A stretch of 64,000 bases of DNA from Pantoea sp. At-9b (GCF_000175935.2 NC_014837.1:806001-870000), one strand, 5' to 3'; counted from the first letter of the stretch, positions 46,300-57,042 are shown. A program made the numbers and translations. The notes: generated by a model from the sequence alone, not told the origin.

Positions 46300-48801
46300 A
46301 TGTCTGGGAATGATCGCGAACCGATTGGGCGCAAAGGAAAACAGCCCAAACCGCCGCGCAGCACCGCGCGTCGGGGTCGCCGTAGGGAACTTGATGATGA
46401 TATCGATCAGGACGATTTTGATGATGATGAGGAGAGTGAGCCAGTGCCACGTAAAGGTAAAGGAAAGCGCCCGCCGCGCGCTAAACGTCGCTGGTTAGGC
46501 TGGTTCATCAAGCTATTTCTGGTGTTTGTCGTGGTGATGGCCGCCTGGGGTGTCTATCTCGACTCAGAAATCCGCAGCCGTATTGACGGTAAAGTGTGGC
46601 AACTGCCCGCAGCCGTTTATGGTCGCATGGTCAGTCTTGAACCGGGCATGGCGTATGACAAAAAAGAGATGATTGCGCTGCTGGAAGGCACGCAGTATCG
46701 CGAAGTGTCACGCATTACCCGTCCTGGTGAGTTCAGCGTCAAAGGCAACACCATCGATCTGCTGCGCCGTCCGTTTGATTTCCCGGACAGTAAAGAAGGG
46801 CAGATCCGTGCACGTATGACGTTCAACGGCGACGAACTGAGCGAGATTAAAAACCTCGAAACCGGACGCGATTTTGGCTTCTTCCGTCTCGATCCCCGCC
46901 TGATCACCATGTTGCAGTCACCGAACGGCGAACAGCGCTTGTTTGTGCCGCGTGCCGGTTTCCCGGATCTGCTGGTGGATACGTTGATCGCCACCGAGGA
47001 CCGCCATTTCTACGAGCATGATGGCATCAGCCCCTACTCGATTGGTCGTGCGTTCCTTGCCAACATTACCGCCGGTAAAGCGGTGCAGGGCGGCAGTACC
47101 CTGACGCAGCAGCTGGTCAAAAACCTGTTCCTCACCAACGAGCGTTCGCTGTGGCGCAAAGCACGTGAAGCCTATATGGCGGTGATCATGGATGCGCGCT
47201 ACAGCAAGGATCGTATTCTTGAGCTGTACCTCAACGAGGTGTACCTCGGCCAGGCTGGCAATGATCAGATCCGTGGCTTCCCGCTGGCGAGTTTGTACTA
47301 TTTTGGTCGCCCGGTGGATGAATTGAGTCTCGATCAGCAGGCGATGTTGGTGGGGATGGTGAAAGGCGCATCGCTGTACAACCCGTGGCGTAATCCGCAA
47401 CTGGCGCTGGAACGCCGTAATCTGGTACTGCGTTTACTGCAACAGCAGAAGATCATCGATGAGGATCTGTACAACATGCTGTCGGCGCGCCCCTTAGGTG
47501 TGCAGCCGAAGGGTGGGGTGATTACGCCGCAGCCCGCCTTTATGCAGATGGTGCGCAATGAGTTGCAGGCGAAGCTCGGCGATAAAGTGAAAGATCTCTC
47601 CGGCGTGAAGATCTTCACCACGCTCGATCCGATTTCGCAGGATGCGGCGGAAAAAGCGGTTGAAGATGGCATTCCGACGCTGAAAAAACAACGCGGTCTG
47701 AAAGATCTGGAAACCGCGATGGTGGTGGTTGACCGCTTCAGCGGTGAAGTGCGCGCGATGGTGGGCGGTTCCGATCCCCAGTTTGCCGGTTACAACCGTG
47801 CGTTGCAGGCGCGCCGCTCCATCGGTTCGCTGGCCAAACCGGCCACTTACCTGACGGCGTTAAGCCAGCCGAACAGCTATCGTCTGAACAGCTGGATTGC
47901 TGATGAACCGATCGCGCTGAAACAGCCGAACGGCACCATCTGGAAGCCGCTCAACGACGATCGTCGCTTCAGCGGTAAAGTGATGTTGGTGGATGCGTTG
48001 ACCAACTCGATGAACGTGCCGACCGTCAACCTCGGGATGACGTTGGGGCTGAATTCGGTGGTTGATACCTGGACTAAACTCGGCGTGCCGAAAGACCAGC
48101 TTCATCCGGTTCCGGCCATGCTGCTGGGTGCGCTGAACCTGACGCCGATTGAAGTGGCCCAGGCATTCCAGTCCATCGCCAGCGGCGGTAACCGTGCAGA
48201 GCTGTCAGCAGTGCGTTCGGTGATTGCCGAAGATGGCACCGTGCTGTACCAGAGCTTCCCGCAGGCACAGCGTGTGGAACCGGCACAGGCCGCGTATCTG
48301 ACGTTGTACAGTATGCAGCAGGTGGCGGATCACGGTACGGCGCGTGCACTGGGTGCGCGTTTCCCGAATGCGCATCTGGCGGGCAAAACCGGGACCACCA
48401 ACGACCTGATCGATAGCTGGTTTGCCGGTATCGACGGTAAAGAAGTGGCGATCACCTGGGTTGGCCGCGATAACAACCAGACAACCAAGCTGTACGGGGC
48501 CAGTGGTGCCATGCAGCTGTATCGTCGCTATCTGGATAATCAGGCACCGATGCCGCTGGTGTTGACGCCGCCGGAAGATATCACTCAGATGAACATCGAT
48601 TCGGCGGGTAACTTTGTCTGTGGTTCGGGCAGCAGTACCTGGCGCTCACTGCCGGTCTGGACGCTTGATCCTAACTCGCTGTGCCAGCAACAGCAGCAGC
48701 AAGTTCAGCAGCAGCAACAGTTGCAACAGCAGCAGCAGGAAGAGCAGAAAGACAGCAACGGCGTGGCTGGCTGGATTAAAGAGATGTTTGGCAATAACTA
48801 A
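46300..48801 (+). CDS. mrcB: Bifunctional penicillin-binding protein 1b
   Basis: A peptidoglycan glycosyltransferase/transpeptidase of the inner membrane, 833 residues. There is a basic-acidic cytoplasmic tail (with an Asp/Glu cluster), one membrane span at about residues 66-88, then the UB2H domain. The glycosyltransferase follows ([54 protein letters not shown]). The transpeptidase has the motifs SLAK ([13 protein letters not shown]), SMN and KTGTT. The C-terminal tail holds a glutamine run before [15 protein letters not shown]. The ATG follows TGGAGA. A terminator follows. Confidence 0.97.
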   Translation: MSGNDREPIGRKGKQPKPPRSTARRGRRRELDDDIDQDDFDDDEESEPVPRKGKGKRPPRAKRRWLGWFIKLFLVFVVVMAAWGVYLDSEIRSRIDGKVWQLPAAVYGRMVSLEPGMAYDKKEMIALLEGTQYREVSRITRPGEFSVKGNTIDLLRRPFDFPDSKEGQIRARMTFNGDELSEIKNLETGRDFGFFRLDPRLITMLQSPNGEQRLFVPRAGFPDLLVDTLIATEDRHFYEHDGISPYSIGRAFLANITAGKAVQGGSTLTQQLVKNLFLTNERSLWRKAREAYMAVIMDARYSKDRILELYLNEVYLGQAGNDQIRGFPLASLYYFGRPVDELSLDQQAMLVGMVKGASLYNPWRNPQLALERRNLVLRLLQQQKIIDEDLYNMLSARPLGVQPKGGVITPQPAFMQMVRNELQAKLGDKVKDLSGVKIFTTLDPISQDAAEKAVEDGIPTLKKQRGLKDLETAMVVVDRFSGEVRAMVGGSDPQFAGYNRALQARRSIGSLAKPATYLTALSQPNSYRLNSWIADEPIALKQPNGTIWKPLNDDRRFSGKVMLVDALTNSMNVPTVNLGMTLGLNSVVDTWTKLGVPKDQLHPVPAMLLGALNLTPIEVAQAFQSIASGGNRAELSAVRSVIAEDGTVLYQSFPQAQRVEPAQAAYLTLYSMQQVADHGTARALGARFPNAHLAGKTGTTNDLIDSWFAGIDGKEVAITWVGRDNNQTTKLYGASGAMQLYRRYLDNQAPMPLVLTPPEDITQMNIDSAGNFVCGSGSSTWRSLPVWTLDPNSLCQQQQQQVQQQQQLQQQQQEEQKDSNGVAGWIKEMFGNN

Positions 48802-48821
48802 GTTGCTGAATCTTAAAAAAA

Positions 48822-48843
48822 GGGTGCTTAGGCACCCTTTTTT
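48822..48843 (+). terminator. Intrinsic terminator after mrcB
   Basis: GGGTGC-TTAG-GCACCC stem preceded by A's and followed by seven T residues, so it may work in both directions. Confidence 0.93.
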
Positions 48844-48899
48844 ATTGGTATGAAAATGAGCGATCTTGCGGCAAACGCACCGCTATCAGGCTTTAAATC

Positions 48900-48953
48900 T
48901 TGCGGATCTTGCGCGATATCGCCTAAAATCCAACCTTTCTAATAATCATTCTC
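48900..48953 (+). promoter_or_regulatory. fhuA promoter and Fur box
   Basis: -35 TTGCGG at 48900-48905, an 18-base spacer and -10 TAAAAT at 48924-48929. A Fur-box-like 19-mer at 48935-48953 matches about 13 of 19 positions of the GATAATGATAATCATTATC consensus, with the AATCATT core intact. It covers the expected transcription start, the usual place for iron repression. Confidence 0.7.
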
Positions 48954-48997
48954 GTTTACATTCGCCTGCATCGACTACTTTTCGAGAGATTCCTGAT

Positions 48998-51190
48998 ATG
49001 AATGCGCGCTTTTCCCCTGTTATTCCGCGTGGGGCGTCTACCAAACGCCCGATCGCATTACTGATTTCCATCGCCCTTGGCACCCTGAGCGCGCAAGCGC
49101 TGGCTGAAGATACTGTAGTCGTCACCGCTGATGGTGGTACTGCGGCACCGCAGGAGAGTGCATGGGGACCGGCTCCGACCATTGCGGCGAAACGCAGTGC
49201 GACGGCGACCAAAACCGATACGCCGATCGAGAAGACCCCGCAGTCGATTTCGGTGGTCACGCAAGAAGAGATGGCGATGCACAATGTCCAGTCGGTCAAA
49301 CGTGCTTTCAGTTACACCCCAGGGATCAGCGATAACCGTGGCAGCTCGGATGTGATCGATGCTTTCTCGATTCGCGGCTTTAGTGAAGTTAATACCAACC
49401 AGTATCTCGATGGCCTGAAGTTGCAGGGTGATAACTACTCTGAGTTCGCTATTGATCCTTACTTCCTTGAGCGTGCTGAATTGCTGCGCGGCCCGGCGTC
49501 GGTGCTGTACGGCAAAAGCAACCCCGGTGGGGTGGTGTCATTGGTGAGTAAGCGTCCGACCCAGGAAACCCTGCGCGAAGTGCAGTTCCAGATGGGCACC
49601 GATAACCGCTTCTCTACCGGTTTTGATTTCGGTGGCGCGTTGGATGACAGTGGCGTCTACAGCTATCGCCTGACCGGCCTGGCGCGCAGCCAGGATGCGC
49701 AGCAGGAGATGAACAAAGAGAAACGCTATACCATCGCGCCTTCCTTTAGCTGGCGTCCTGATGCCAATACCCGTCTCGATCTGTTGACTTACTTCCAGAA
49801 CGAACCGGAAACCGGTTATTACGGCTGGCTGCCGCGTGAAGGTACGGTGGTGCCGATTACCCGTGCCGACGGCAGCCAGTTCAAACTGCCAACCAATTTT
49901 GATGAAGGTGAACCGGGCAACAAGATTGCGCGCAACACCAAGATGGTGGGCTACAGCTTTGAGCACAGCTTCAACGATACCTGGACGGTACGTCAGAATC
50001 TGCGCTATGCCGATCTGCGTACCGATTATCGCAGTATCTATGGCACCGGTTACGATGCCACGACCGAGCAAATTACCCGTAGTTCTGCGAATTCGAATGA
50101 AAAGCTGAATCAGTTCGCGGTGGATACTCAGGCTCAGGCTAAGTTCCTCACCGGTGCCGTCGATCATACTTTGCTGATGGGTGTTGATTACCAACGCACC
50201 CGTAACGATATCGATGCCGCCTTTGCTGGTGCCTCATCGATCAGCCCGTTTGACCCGCAATACGGTAATAATACGACCGGTACGCCTTTCCTGTACCAGT
50301 ATCTTAACCGTCAGGAACAGACCGGCCTCTACACTCAGGATCAGATGGAGTGGAACCGCTGGGTGCTGACGCTGGGTGGTCGCTACGATTACGCCATGAC
50401 CTCGGCGCTGAACCGTGATGGCAACAGCGAAGAGAAAAGCCACGATCAGGCGTTTACCTGGCGTGGCGGTCTGAACTACGTATTTGATAACGGCATCGCC
50501 CCGTACTTCAGCTATAGCGAATCCTTTATCCCGACACCGGGCACCACCGCAGGCGGACAGCCGTTTGATCCTTCGCGCGCCAAACAGTATGAAGCCGGGG
50601 TGAAATACGTACCGAAAGATCGTCCGATTGTTATCACCGCCGCGGTGTATCAGCTGACCAAAAGCAAGAACCTGACTGCTGATCCGAATAACCTCAACTT
50701 CAGCGTGCAGAGCGGTGAGATTCGTTCGCGTGGGGTGGAGCTGGAAGCCAAGGCTGCTCTGACCGCCAATATCAACCTGACGGCGGGTTATAGCTATACC
50801 GATGCGGAATACACCCATGATACCGAGCTGCAGGGCAAAACGCCGGTACAGGTGCCGAAACAGACCGCGTCATTGTGGAGTGATTACACTTTCCACGAAA
50901 CCGCACTTTCTGGTCTGACACTGGGTGCCGGCGTGCGCTATACCGGTGCCAGCAAAGGGCTTTACAGCAGCGGTGATAACGAAAACCAAAACTTCGATGT
51001 GAAGGGCTATACCGTGGTTGATGCCGCCGTGAGATATGACCTTGCACGCTTCGGCCTGCCGGGTTCATCACTGGGTATCAACGTCAACAACCTGTTTGAT
51101 CGCGAATATGTGGCCAGTTGCTACCGCGAATATGCCTGCTACTGGGGCACCGATCGTCAGATTGTTGGTACTGCGACCTTCCGTTTCTGA
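48998..51190 (+). CDS. fhuA: TonB-dependent ferrichrome receptor FhuA
   Basis: An outer-membrane receptor for ferric hydroxamates. 730 residues from ATG 48998. The frame's earlier ATG at 48866 lies upstream of the promoter. The signal peptide ends near AQALA. The TonB box is EDTVVVTA. The plug domain (TPQSISVVTQEEMAMHNVQSVKRAFSYTPGIS...LRGPASVLYGKSNPGGVVSLVSKRP) and a 22-strand barrel follow. The C-terminal NLFDREYVASCYREYACYWGTDRQ and the final F are characteristic of FhuA. The fhuCDB genes follow directly. Confidence 0.95.
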   Translation: MNARFSPVIPRGASTKRPIALLISIALGTLSAQALAEDTVVVTADGGTAAPQESAWGPAPTIAAKRSATATKTDTPIEKTPQSISVVTQEEMAMHNVQSVKRAFSYTPGISDNRGSSDVIDAFSIRGFSEVNTNQYLDGLKLQGDNYSEFAIDPYFLERAELLRGPASVLYGKSNPGGVVSLVSKRPTQETLREVQFQMGTDNRFSTGFDFGGALDDSGVYSYRLTGLARSQDAQQEMNKEKRYTIAPSFSWRPDANTRLDLLTYFQNEPETGYYGWLPREGTVVPITRADGSQFKLPTNFDEGEPGNKIARNTKMVGYSFEHSFNDTWTVRQNLRYADLRTDYRSIYGTGYDATTEQITRSSANSNEKLNQFAVDTQAQAKFLTGAVDHTLLMGVDYQRTRNDIDAAFAGASSISPFDPQYGNNTTGTPFLYQYLNRQEQTGLYTQDQMEWNRWVLTLGGRYDYAMTSALNRDGNSEEKSHDQAFTWRGGLNYVFDNGIAPYFSYSESFIPTPGTTAGGQPFDPSRAKQYEAGVKYVPKDRPIVITAAVYQLTKSKNLTADPNNLNFSVQSGEIRSRGVELEAKAALTANINLTAGYSYTDAEYTHDTELQGKTPVQVPKQTASLWSDYTFHETALSGLTLGAGVRYTGASKGLYSSGDNENQNFDVKGYTVVDAAVRYDLARFGLPGSSLGINVNNLFDREYVASCYREYACYWGTDRQIVGTATFRF

Positions 51191-51232
51191 TAGATAAGGG
51201 CGCGATAAGCGCCCATAACGCCAGGGATTACC

Positions 51233-52027
51233 ATGCAGCATCCGCACCACGAAGAAACCACCTTTACGCTGGACAACGTCAGTTTTCGCGTGCCGGGACG
51301 CACGCTGCTTCATCCGCTCTCATTGACCTTTACGCCGGGTAAAGTCACGGCCCTGATTGGTCATAACGGTTCAGGCAAATCTACGCTGCTGAAAATGCTG
51401 GGACGCCACCAGGTGGCCAGCGAAGGGCGCGTGTTACTGAACGGTGAAGCGGTCGAGCAGTGGGGCAGCAAGGATTTTGCCCGTCAGGTGGCGTATCTGC
51501 CGCAGCAGTTACCGGCAGCGGAAGGGATGACGGTGCGTGAGCTGGTGGCGATTGGGCGTTATCCGTGGCACGGGGCGCTGGGGCGTTACGGTCAGGAAGA
51601 TCGTGACCGTGTAGAGGAAGCGATAGCGCTGGTCGGGCTGAAACCGTTCGCCGGGCGGCTGGTTGACAGCCTGTCGGGCGGTGAACGTCAGCGTGCCTGG
51701 CTGGCGATGCTGGTGGCACAAAACAGCCGCTGCCTGCTGCTGGATGAACCGACTTCCGCACTGGATATTGCCCACCAGGTTGAGGTGTTGGCGTTGATTC
51801 AGCGCCTGAGCCAGGAGCGTGGTTTGACGGTGATTGCGGTGCTGCATGATATCAATATGGCGGCGCGTTATTGTGACCAACTGGTGGCGTTGCGCGGCGG
51901 GGAGATGATTGCTGAAGGGGGACCGGAGGTGATCATGCAGGCTGATGTGCTGGGCAGCATTTACGGCATCCCGATGGGCATTTTGCCTCATCCGCAGGGC
52001 GGCGCGCCCGTCAGTTTCGTTTACTGA
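51233..52027 (+). CDS. fhuC: Ferric hydroxamate ABC transporter ATPase FhuC
   Basis: 264 residues: Walker A GHNGSGKST, Q-loop YLPQQLP, signature LSGGERQRAWL, Walker B LLLDEPTSALD and switch histidine VLHDINMA. It energises the FhuB permease at the inner membrane. It starts 42 bases after fhuA in the classical fhuACDB order. Confidence 0.97.
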   Translation: MQHPHHEETTFTLDNVSFRVPGRTLLHPLSLTFTPGKVTALIGHNGSGKSTLLKMLGRHQVASEGRVLLNGEAVEQWGSKDFARQVAYLPQQLPAAEGMTVRELVAIGRYPWHGALGRYGQEDRDRVEEAIALVGLKPFAGRLVDSLSGGERQRAWLAMLVAQNSRCLLLDEPTSALDIAHQVEVLALIQRLSQERGLTVIAVLHDINMAARYCDQLVALRGGEMIAEGGPEVIMQADVLGSIYGIPMGILPHPQGGAPVSFVY

Positions 52028-52034
52028 GGCTCGC

Positions 52035-52913
52035 ATGCTGGATATTTCTCGCCGTCGTCTGTTGGCGGCGCTGGCGTTGTCGCCGTTAATGCAACTTGCG
52101 CCGCTCCATGCGGCGTTACCGGATACCCGGCGTATTCTGGCGCTGGAGTGGTTACCCACGGAACTGTTGATGGCGTTGGGCGTGGCACCGCTTGGCGTCG
52201 CGGATATGCATAACTATCGGGTGTGGGTGGGTGAGCCGCAACTGCCTGCCACCACCATCGATCTGGGCCTGCGTACCGAACCCAATCTGGAGCTGATGAC
52301 CCAGCTCAATCCTTCTCTGATCCTGCACTCCAATGGCTATGGTCCTTCGGCGGATACGTTGTCGCGCATCGCGCCAACCATGGGGTTTGATCTGAACAGT
52401 GGCGATGGCAAACCGCTGAGCACGGCCAGACAATCCCTGCACGCGCTTGGCGCACGCATTGGGCGCGAAGCGCAGGCGGTGCAACATTTGCAGTATGTCG
52501 ACGGCGTACTGGCGGCGGCGCGTGAACGCCTGCAACCCTGGGCGGGACGTCCGATCCTGCTGATGTCGCTGCTGGACAGCCGTCATGCCATCACCTTTGG
52601 CAAAGGCAGTCTGTTCCTGGAAGTGATGGATCATCTTGGCTTGCAAAGCGCCTGGCAGGGTGAAACCAATTTCTGGGGCAGCGCGGTCATCGGGCTGGAG
52701 CGGCTGGCGGCCGTGGGTGATGTGCCGGTAATCTGCTTCGACCACGATAATGAGTTGCAGATGCAGGAAGTGATGCGCACGGCATTATGGCAGGCGCTGC
52801 CGTTTATCCGTGCCGGGCATTTTCAGCGCGTGCCAGCCGTCTGGTACTACGGTGCCACTTATTCTGCACTGAAATTTGTCCGCGTGCTGGAACACGCGCT
52901 GGAGTCGCACTGA
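52035..52913 (+). CDS. fhuD: Ferric hydroxamate periplasmic binding protein FhuD
   Basis: 292 residues from ATG 52035 (GAGG upstream), seven bases after fhuC. The frame extends back into fhuC but is not used. The N-terminus carries a twin-arginine-like signal (SRRRLLAALALSPLMQLAPLHA). The class III binding-protein fold follows (RILALEWLPTELLMALGVAPLGVAD...). It delivers ferrichrome-type siderophores to FhuB. Its TGA overlaps the fhuB ATG by one base. Confidence 0.95.
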   Translation: MLDISRRRLLAALALSPLMQLAPLHAALPDTRRILALEWLPTELLMALGVAPLGVADMHNYRVWVGEPQLPATTIDLGLRTEPNLELMTQLNPSLILHSNGYGPSADTLSRIAPTMGFDLNSGDGKPLSTARQSLHALGARIGREAQAVQHLQYVDGVLAAARERLQPWAGRPILLMSLLDSRHAITFGKGSLFLEVMDHLGLQSAWQGETNFWGSAVIGLERLAAVGDVPVICFDHDNELQMQEVMRTALWQALPFIRAGHFQRVPAVWYYGATYSALKFVRVLEHALESH

Positions 52914-54892
52914 TGCGCAATCGTCTGTTTTCTGTCGCGCTATTGAGTGCACTGTTTCTGCTGGCGCTGGCTTTAACCCTGATCAACTTTCGCCAGGCTT
53001 TGCCAGTGGCGCAGTGGACGCAGGCGTTGGTCGCGCCGGACGTCAACAATATCCAACAAGTGGTGTTTCATCACAGCCTGTTATCCCGCCTCGCGCTGGC
53101 GTTACTGGTCGGGGCTGGGTTGGGGCTTGCTGGTTTGCTGTTTCAACAGGTGCTGCGCAACCCGCTGGCAGAACCCACGACCCTTGGGGTTTCATCTGGC
53201 GCACAACTGGGCCTGACGGTCGCGACCTTGTGGCAACTGCCTGGCGGTGCGGTGACGCAGCAGCTCGCGGCGATGGGCGGTGCGGTGGTGGTTGGCATTC
53301 TGGTCTTCGGGGTTGCCTGGGGTAAACGGCTGTCACCGGTGACCTTGATTCTTGCCGGATTGGTACTCAGCCTGTACGTCGGCGCGGTCAATCAAATCTT
53401 TGCCATCTTTAATCACGACCAGTTGCAGAATATGTTCCTGTGGAGCACCGGCGCGCTCAACCAACTGGACGGACACAACGTTGCGGTGCTGTGGCCGCGC
53501 TTGTTGCTGGCGTTTGTGCTGGCGCTGGCTTTGCTGCGTCCGCTGACGCTGATGGGACTGGATGATGGCGTCGCGAAAAACCTCGGGCTGGCACTCTCGC
53601 TGGCGCGCGTGGCAGCGCTGGCGCTGGCGATTCTGCTGAGCGCGCAACTGGTTAATGTCGCCGGTATTATTGGCTTTATTGGTTTGTTTGCGCCACTGCT
53701 GGCGAAGATGCTCGGCGGCCGTCGTTTGCTGAGTCGGATGTTGCTGGCTCCGCTGATTGGCGCGTTGCTGCTGTGGCTGGCGGATCAATGCGTGCTGTGG
53801 CTGACCAACCATTGGCGCGAAGTCTCCACCGGTACGGCAACGGCACTGATCGGCGTACCGATTCTCCTGTGGCTGCTGCCACGTCTGCGTACCGGTTCGG
53901 TGCCGCCGCCGCTTAATCAGGGCGATAAGATCCCTGCTGAGCGCCAGGCGGTGCTGCGCTGGTGTCTGGTCGGCGTCGCGCTATTGGCGTTGCTGGGATT
54001 GGTGGGCATCGTCTTTGGCCGTGATGCGTTCGGTTGGGCGTGGGTCAGCGGCGATATGTTGCATCAACTGCTGCCGTGGCGTGCGCCGCGCGTGCTGGCG
54101 GCACTGGTCGTCGGGCTGATGCTGGGCGTGGCCGGGGCGTTGATTCAACGCTTAACCGGCAACCCGATGGCCAGCCCGGAAGTGTTGGGTATCAGTTCGG
54201 GTGCAGCCTGCGGCGTGGTGGTGATGCTGTTTTTCGTGCCCGGAAATGCAGTGGCCTGGCTGTTACCGGCCGGTGCGTTGGGGGCGGCAGCGACGCTGTT
54301 GACCATTATGCTGGTGGCCAGCCGGGGTGGTTTTTCACCGGAACGGATGTTGCTGGCAGGGATGGCGCTGAACAGTGCCTTTGTGACCTTGCTGATGCTG
54401 CTGATGGCGAGCGGTGACCCGCGTATGGGCGGCTTACTCAGCTGGATCTCCGGTTCAACTTACAACATCAACATGCAACAGGCGCTGCAAAGCGCAGTAT
54501 GTGCCCTGGTGTTGGTGGCGTTGGCTCCGTTAGCCAGTCGTTGGTTGACGCTGCTGCCGTTGGGGAGTGCCACGGCGCGTTCGGCAGGGATGGCGTTGAC
54601 CACCTCGCGACTTGCCCTGCTGTTGCTGGCGGCCGCACTGACCGCTGCGGCCACCTTAACCATTGGCCCATTGAGCTTTGTCGGATTAATGGCACCGCAT
54701 ATCGTGCGCATGCTGGGCTTCCGACGCGCGTTGCCGCAGGTCATGATGGCCGGTTTGCTCGGGGCTGGGTTGATGGTGTTTGCTGACTGGTGCGGACGGA
54801 TGCTGGCGTTCCCGGATCAAATCCCGGCCGGGCTGATGGCCACCTTCTTTGGCGCGCCGTACTTTATCTGGCTGCTCAGGCGTGTAAGGTAA
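52913..54892 (+). CDS. fhuB: Ferric hydroxamate permease FhuB
   Basis: 659 residues from ATG 52913. The longer in-frame start at 52787 lies within fhuD. It is a fused double permease of the FecCD/BtuC type. The two halves each contain about 10 spans and the repeated NPLAEPTTLGVSSGAQLG / NPMASPEVLGISSGAACG motif and cytoplasmic GFIGLFAPLLAKMLGG / SFVGLMAPHIVRMLGF loops that contact FhuC. Confidence 0.96.
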   Translation: MRNRLFSVALLSALFLLALALTLINFRQALPVAQWTQALVAPDVNNIQQVVFHHSLLSRLALALLVGAGLGLAGLLFQQVLRNPLAEPTTLGVSSGAQLGLTVATLWQLPGGAVTQQLAAMGGAVVVGILVFGVAWGKRLSPVTLILAGLVLSLYVGAVNQIFAIFNHDQLQNMFLWSTGALNQLDGHNVAVLWPRLLLAFVLALALLRPLTLMGLDDGVAKNLGLALSLARVAALALAILLSAQLVNVAGIIGFIGLFAPLLAKMLGGRRLLSRMLLAPLIGALLLWLADQCVLWLTNHWREVSTGTATALIGVPILLWLLPRLRTGSVPPPLNQGDKIPAERQAVLRWCLVGVALLALLGLVGIVFGRDAFGWAWVSGDMLHQLLPWRAPRVLAALVVGLMLGVAGALIQRLTGNPMASPEVLGISSGAACGVVVMLFFVPGNAVAWLLPAGALGAAATLLTIMLVASRGGFSPERMLLAGMALNSAFVTLLMLLMASGDPRMGGLLSWISGSTYNINMQQALQSAVCALVLVALAPLASRWLTLLPLGSATARSAGMALTTSRLALLLLAAALTAAATLTIGPLSFVGLMAPHIVRMLGFRRALPQVMMAGLLGAGLMVFADWCGRMLAFPDQIPAGLMATFFGAPYFIWLLRRVR

Positions 54893-54898
54893 AAAAAC

Positions 54899-54918
54899 AG
54901 GGCACCTGGCGGTGCCCT
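54899..54918 (-). terminator. Intrinsic terminator of hemL (minus strand)
   Basis: AGGGCACC-TGGC-GGTGCCCT stem. Read on the minus strand it is followed by seven T residues (plus-strand A run at 54892-54898). It lies in the 32-base gap between the convergent fhuB and hemL ends. Confidence 0.9.
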
Positions 54919-54924
54919 GATGCA

Positions 54925-56205
54925 TTACAGCTGCGCGAAACAGCGGCGTGCGGCATCGACAGTACGTTGAATATCGTCTTTGCTGTGTGCCAGCGACATA
55001 AAGCCCGCTTCGAAGGCAGAAGGGGCCAGATAGACGCCTTCCTGCAACATCAGATGGAAGAAACGCTTAAAGCGCTCGACATCGCACTTTGTCACGTCCT
55101 GATAGCAGGTCACGCTGTCAGCATCGGTGAAGAACAGGCCAAACATGCCGCCAACATGGTTAATCACTAACGGGATGTTTTCTGCTTTCGCTGCCGCCAG
55201 CAAACCTTCCGCCAGCAGTGTGGTCAGCTCGGTCAGCGTGGTATGCGTACCCGGCTGGGCAATCTGCGACAGACAGGCAAAACCGGCGGCCATGGCGATC
55301 GGGTTGCCAGACAGCGTACCAGCCTGATAAACCGGGCCGGTCGGGGCCAGCGCTTCCATCACGTCACGACGGCCACCAAATGCGCCAACCGGCATGCCGC
55401 CACCGATGATTTTGCCCAGGCACGTCAGATCCGGCGTCACCTCGTAGTACGCCTGAGCACCCCCGAGGGCGACACGGAAACCGGTCATCACTTCGTCGAT
55501 AATCAGCAGCGCGCCAAACTCATCACACAAGGCACGCAGGCCGGGCAGGAAGTCTGGCTGTGGCGGAATGCAGTTCATGTTACCTGCAACGGGCTCGACG
55601 ATGATGCAGGCAATATCCGCCGGATACTGTTCAAACGCGCTGCGCACCGAGGCCAGATCGTTATAAGTACAGGTCAGGGTATGTTTGGCGAAATCGGCCG
55701 GTACGCCCGGTGAATTTGGCTGGCCGAGGGTCAGGGCACCGGAACCGGCTTTCACCAGCAGGCAGTCGGCGTGGCCGTGGTAGCAGCCTTCAAATTTGAT
55801 GATTTTGTCACGATGGGTAAAACCACGCGCCAGACGAATGGCGCTCATGGTGGCTTCAGTGCCGGAGTTAACCATGCGCACCATGTCCATGCTCGGCACC
55901 AGCTCGCAGACCAGCTGCGCCATTTTGACTTCCATCTCCGTCGGTGCACCGAAGCTCAGGCCGCGTGAAGCGGCTTCAATCACGGCGTTGCGGATGGTGG
56001 CGTTGTTATGGCCCAACACCATCGGACCCCATGAGCCGACATAATCGATATAGGCTTTGCCGTCGGCATCATACAGATAAGCACCATCGGCGCGTTCAAT
56101 GAATAGCGGCACGCCGCCCACACCGGTAAAAGCACGTACCGGGGAGTTCACACCACCTGGGATCAGGCGTTGCGCTTCGGCATACAGGTTTTCTGACTTA
56201 CTCAT
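54925..56205 (-). CDS. hemL: Glutamate-1-semialdehyde 2,1-aminomutase
   Basis: A PMP/PLP enzyme making 5-aminolevulinate for heme. 426 residues as in E. coli. The N-terminal [15 protein letters not shown] segment ([21 protein letters not shown]), [14 protein letters not shown] and [42 protein letters not shown], with the PLP lysine in CLGKIIGG, are intact. The E. coli neighbour clcA is absent from the gap between hemL and erpA. Confidence 0.97.
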   Translation of the reverse strand: MSKSENLYAEAQRLIPGGVNSPVRAFTGVGGVPLFIERADGAYLYDADGKAYIDYVGSWGPMVLGHNNATIRNAVIEAASRGLSFGAPTEMEVKMAQLVCELVPSMDMVRMVNSGTEATMSAIRLARGFTHRDKIIKFEGCYHGHADCLLVKAGSGALTLGQPNSPGVPADFAKHTLTCTYNDLASVRSAFEQYPADIACIIVEPVAGNMNCIPPQPDFLPGLRALCDEFGALLIIDEVMTGFRVALGGAQAYYEVTPDLTCLGKIIGGGMPVGAFGGRRDVMEALAPTGPVYQAGTLSGNPIAMAAGFACLSQIAQPGTHTTLTELTTLLAEGLLAAAKAENIPLVINHVGGMFGLFFTDADSVTCYQDVTKCDVERFKRFFHLMLQEGVYLAPSAFEAGFMSLAHSKDDIQRTVDAARRCFAQL

Positions 56206-56348
56206 TCTTCGGCTCCCGCTGTGTCTTAAAAAAAACTTGCGCCATTCTACGGAAGATAACGCAGAGGTGAAAGGCAGCCGGGCGCTAAAGCAGTCTCATC
56301 GCTATACTTTAATCCATCACAGGCGGCACGCAGTGCGAAGGGCAACAC

Positions 56349-56377
56349 TTGATTGCACTGTGCGGCTGGCAGATAAT
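56349..56377 (+). promoter_or_regulatory. Putative erpA promoter
   Basis: -35 TTGATT at 56349-56354, a 17-base spacer and -10 GATAAT at 56372-56377, about 45 bases before the erpA ATG. No clear IscR site is visible. Confidence 0.6.
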
Positions 56378-56426
56378 AGCGTGATTAAGGTCGTTTTCTG
56401 ACCTGGACGTTTACCCGGAGTAAAAG

Positions 56427-56774
56427 ATGAGTGACGATGTAGCAGCACTGCCTTTGCAATTCACCGATGCAGCAGCGAAAAAAGTGAAAAATCTGATCGC
56501 GGATGAAGAAAATCCGGAGCTGAAACTGCGTGTTTACATCACCGGTGGTGGCTGTAGCGGCTTCCAGTACGGTTTCACTTTCGACGATCAAATGAATGAC
56601 GGCGACATGACCATTGAAAAACAGGGCGTGGCGTTGGTGGTAGACCCGATGAGCCTGCAATACCTGGTGGGTGGTTCGGTTGATTACACCGAAGGGCTGG
56701 AAGGCTCACGTTTCATCGTGACCAACCCGAATGCCAAAACAACCTGCGGCTGCGGTTCCTCCTTCAGTATCTGA
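56427..56774 (+). CDS. erpA: A-type iron-sulfur carrier ErpA
   Basis: 115 residues. It delivers Fe-S clusters to targets such as IspG/IspH. The three conserved cluster cysteines lie in [11 protein letters not shown] and [11 protein letters not shown]. The ATG follows CCGGAG. Identity to E. coli ErpA is very high apart from one extra N-terminal residue. Confidence 0.97.
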   Translation: MSDDVAALPLQFTDAAAKKVKNLIADEENPELKLRVYITGGGCSGFQYGFTFDDQMNDGDMTIEKQGVALVVDPMSLQYLVGGSVDYTEGLEGSRFIVTNPNAKTTCGCGSSFSI

Positions 56775-56802
56775 TTGCCCTGGCCGCCGTCCTGGCGGCC
56801 CG

Positions 56803-57042
56803 TTACCACTCTATCGTCACCAACTGCGACGTTTCATTACGCTGCAATGTGCTGTGCGTTACCCGTGGCTGGGCGCTGCTTTGGCGACCGCAATCAATGG
56901 CGGGTAAGGTTTGCGTATCGGGGCGTGAGATATCGCAGCGGGAGAAAATCGTCAACGAGACGGCAATAGAGCCGGTGGTGGAGGCCGCACCGATAGATGC
57001 AGCGAACACAAGCCCTATGGCCAGCAGTAAAGCTCTGGTCAT
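56803..57042 (-). CDS. Small secreted protein, 79 residues, unknown function
   Basis: A signal peptide of about 19 residues (ALLLAIGLVFAASIGAAS) precedes a mature part of about 60 residues. The mature part starts STTGSIAVSLTIFSRCDISRPD and has just two cysteines (SRC and AIDCG), followed by a short polar stretch that ends in a beta strand LVTIEW. The ATG has AGGA seven bases upstream. The opening strand and the two cysteines recall the first part of spore-coat-U pilins in this same window, but the protein is half their size. I do not assign a function. It occupies the place of yadS in E. coli. Confidence 0.65.
   Translation of the reverse strand: MTRALLLAIGLVFAASIGAASTTGSIAVSLTIFSRCDISRPDTQTLPAIDCGRQSSAQPRVTHSTLQRNETSQLVTIEW

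Noticed and set aside
48866..48997. Longer FhuA N-terminus from ATG 48866
   Set aside because: The codons lie upstream of the predicted promoter and Fur box and do not form a signal peptide.
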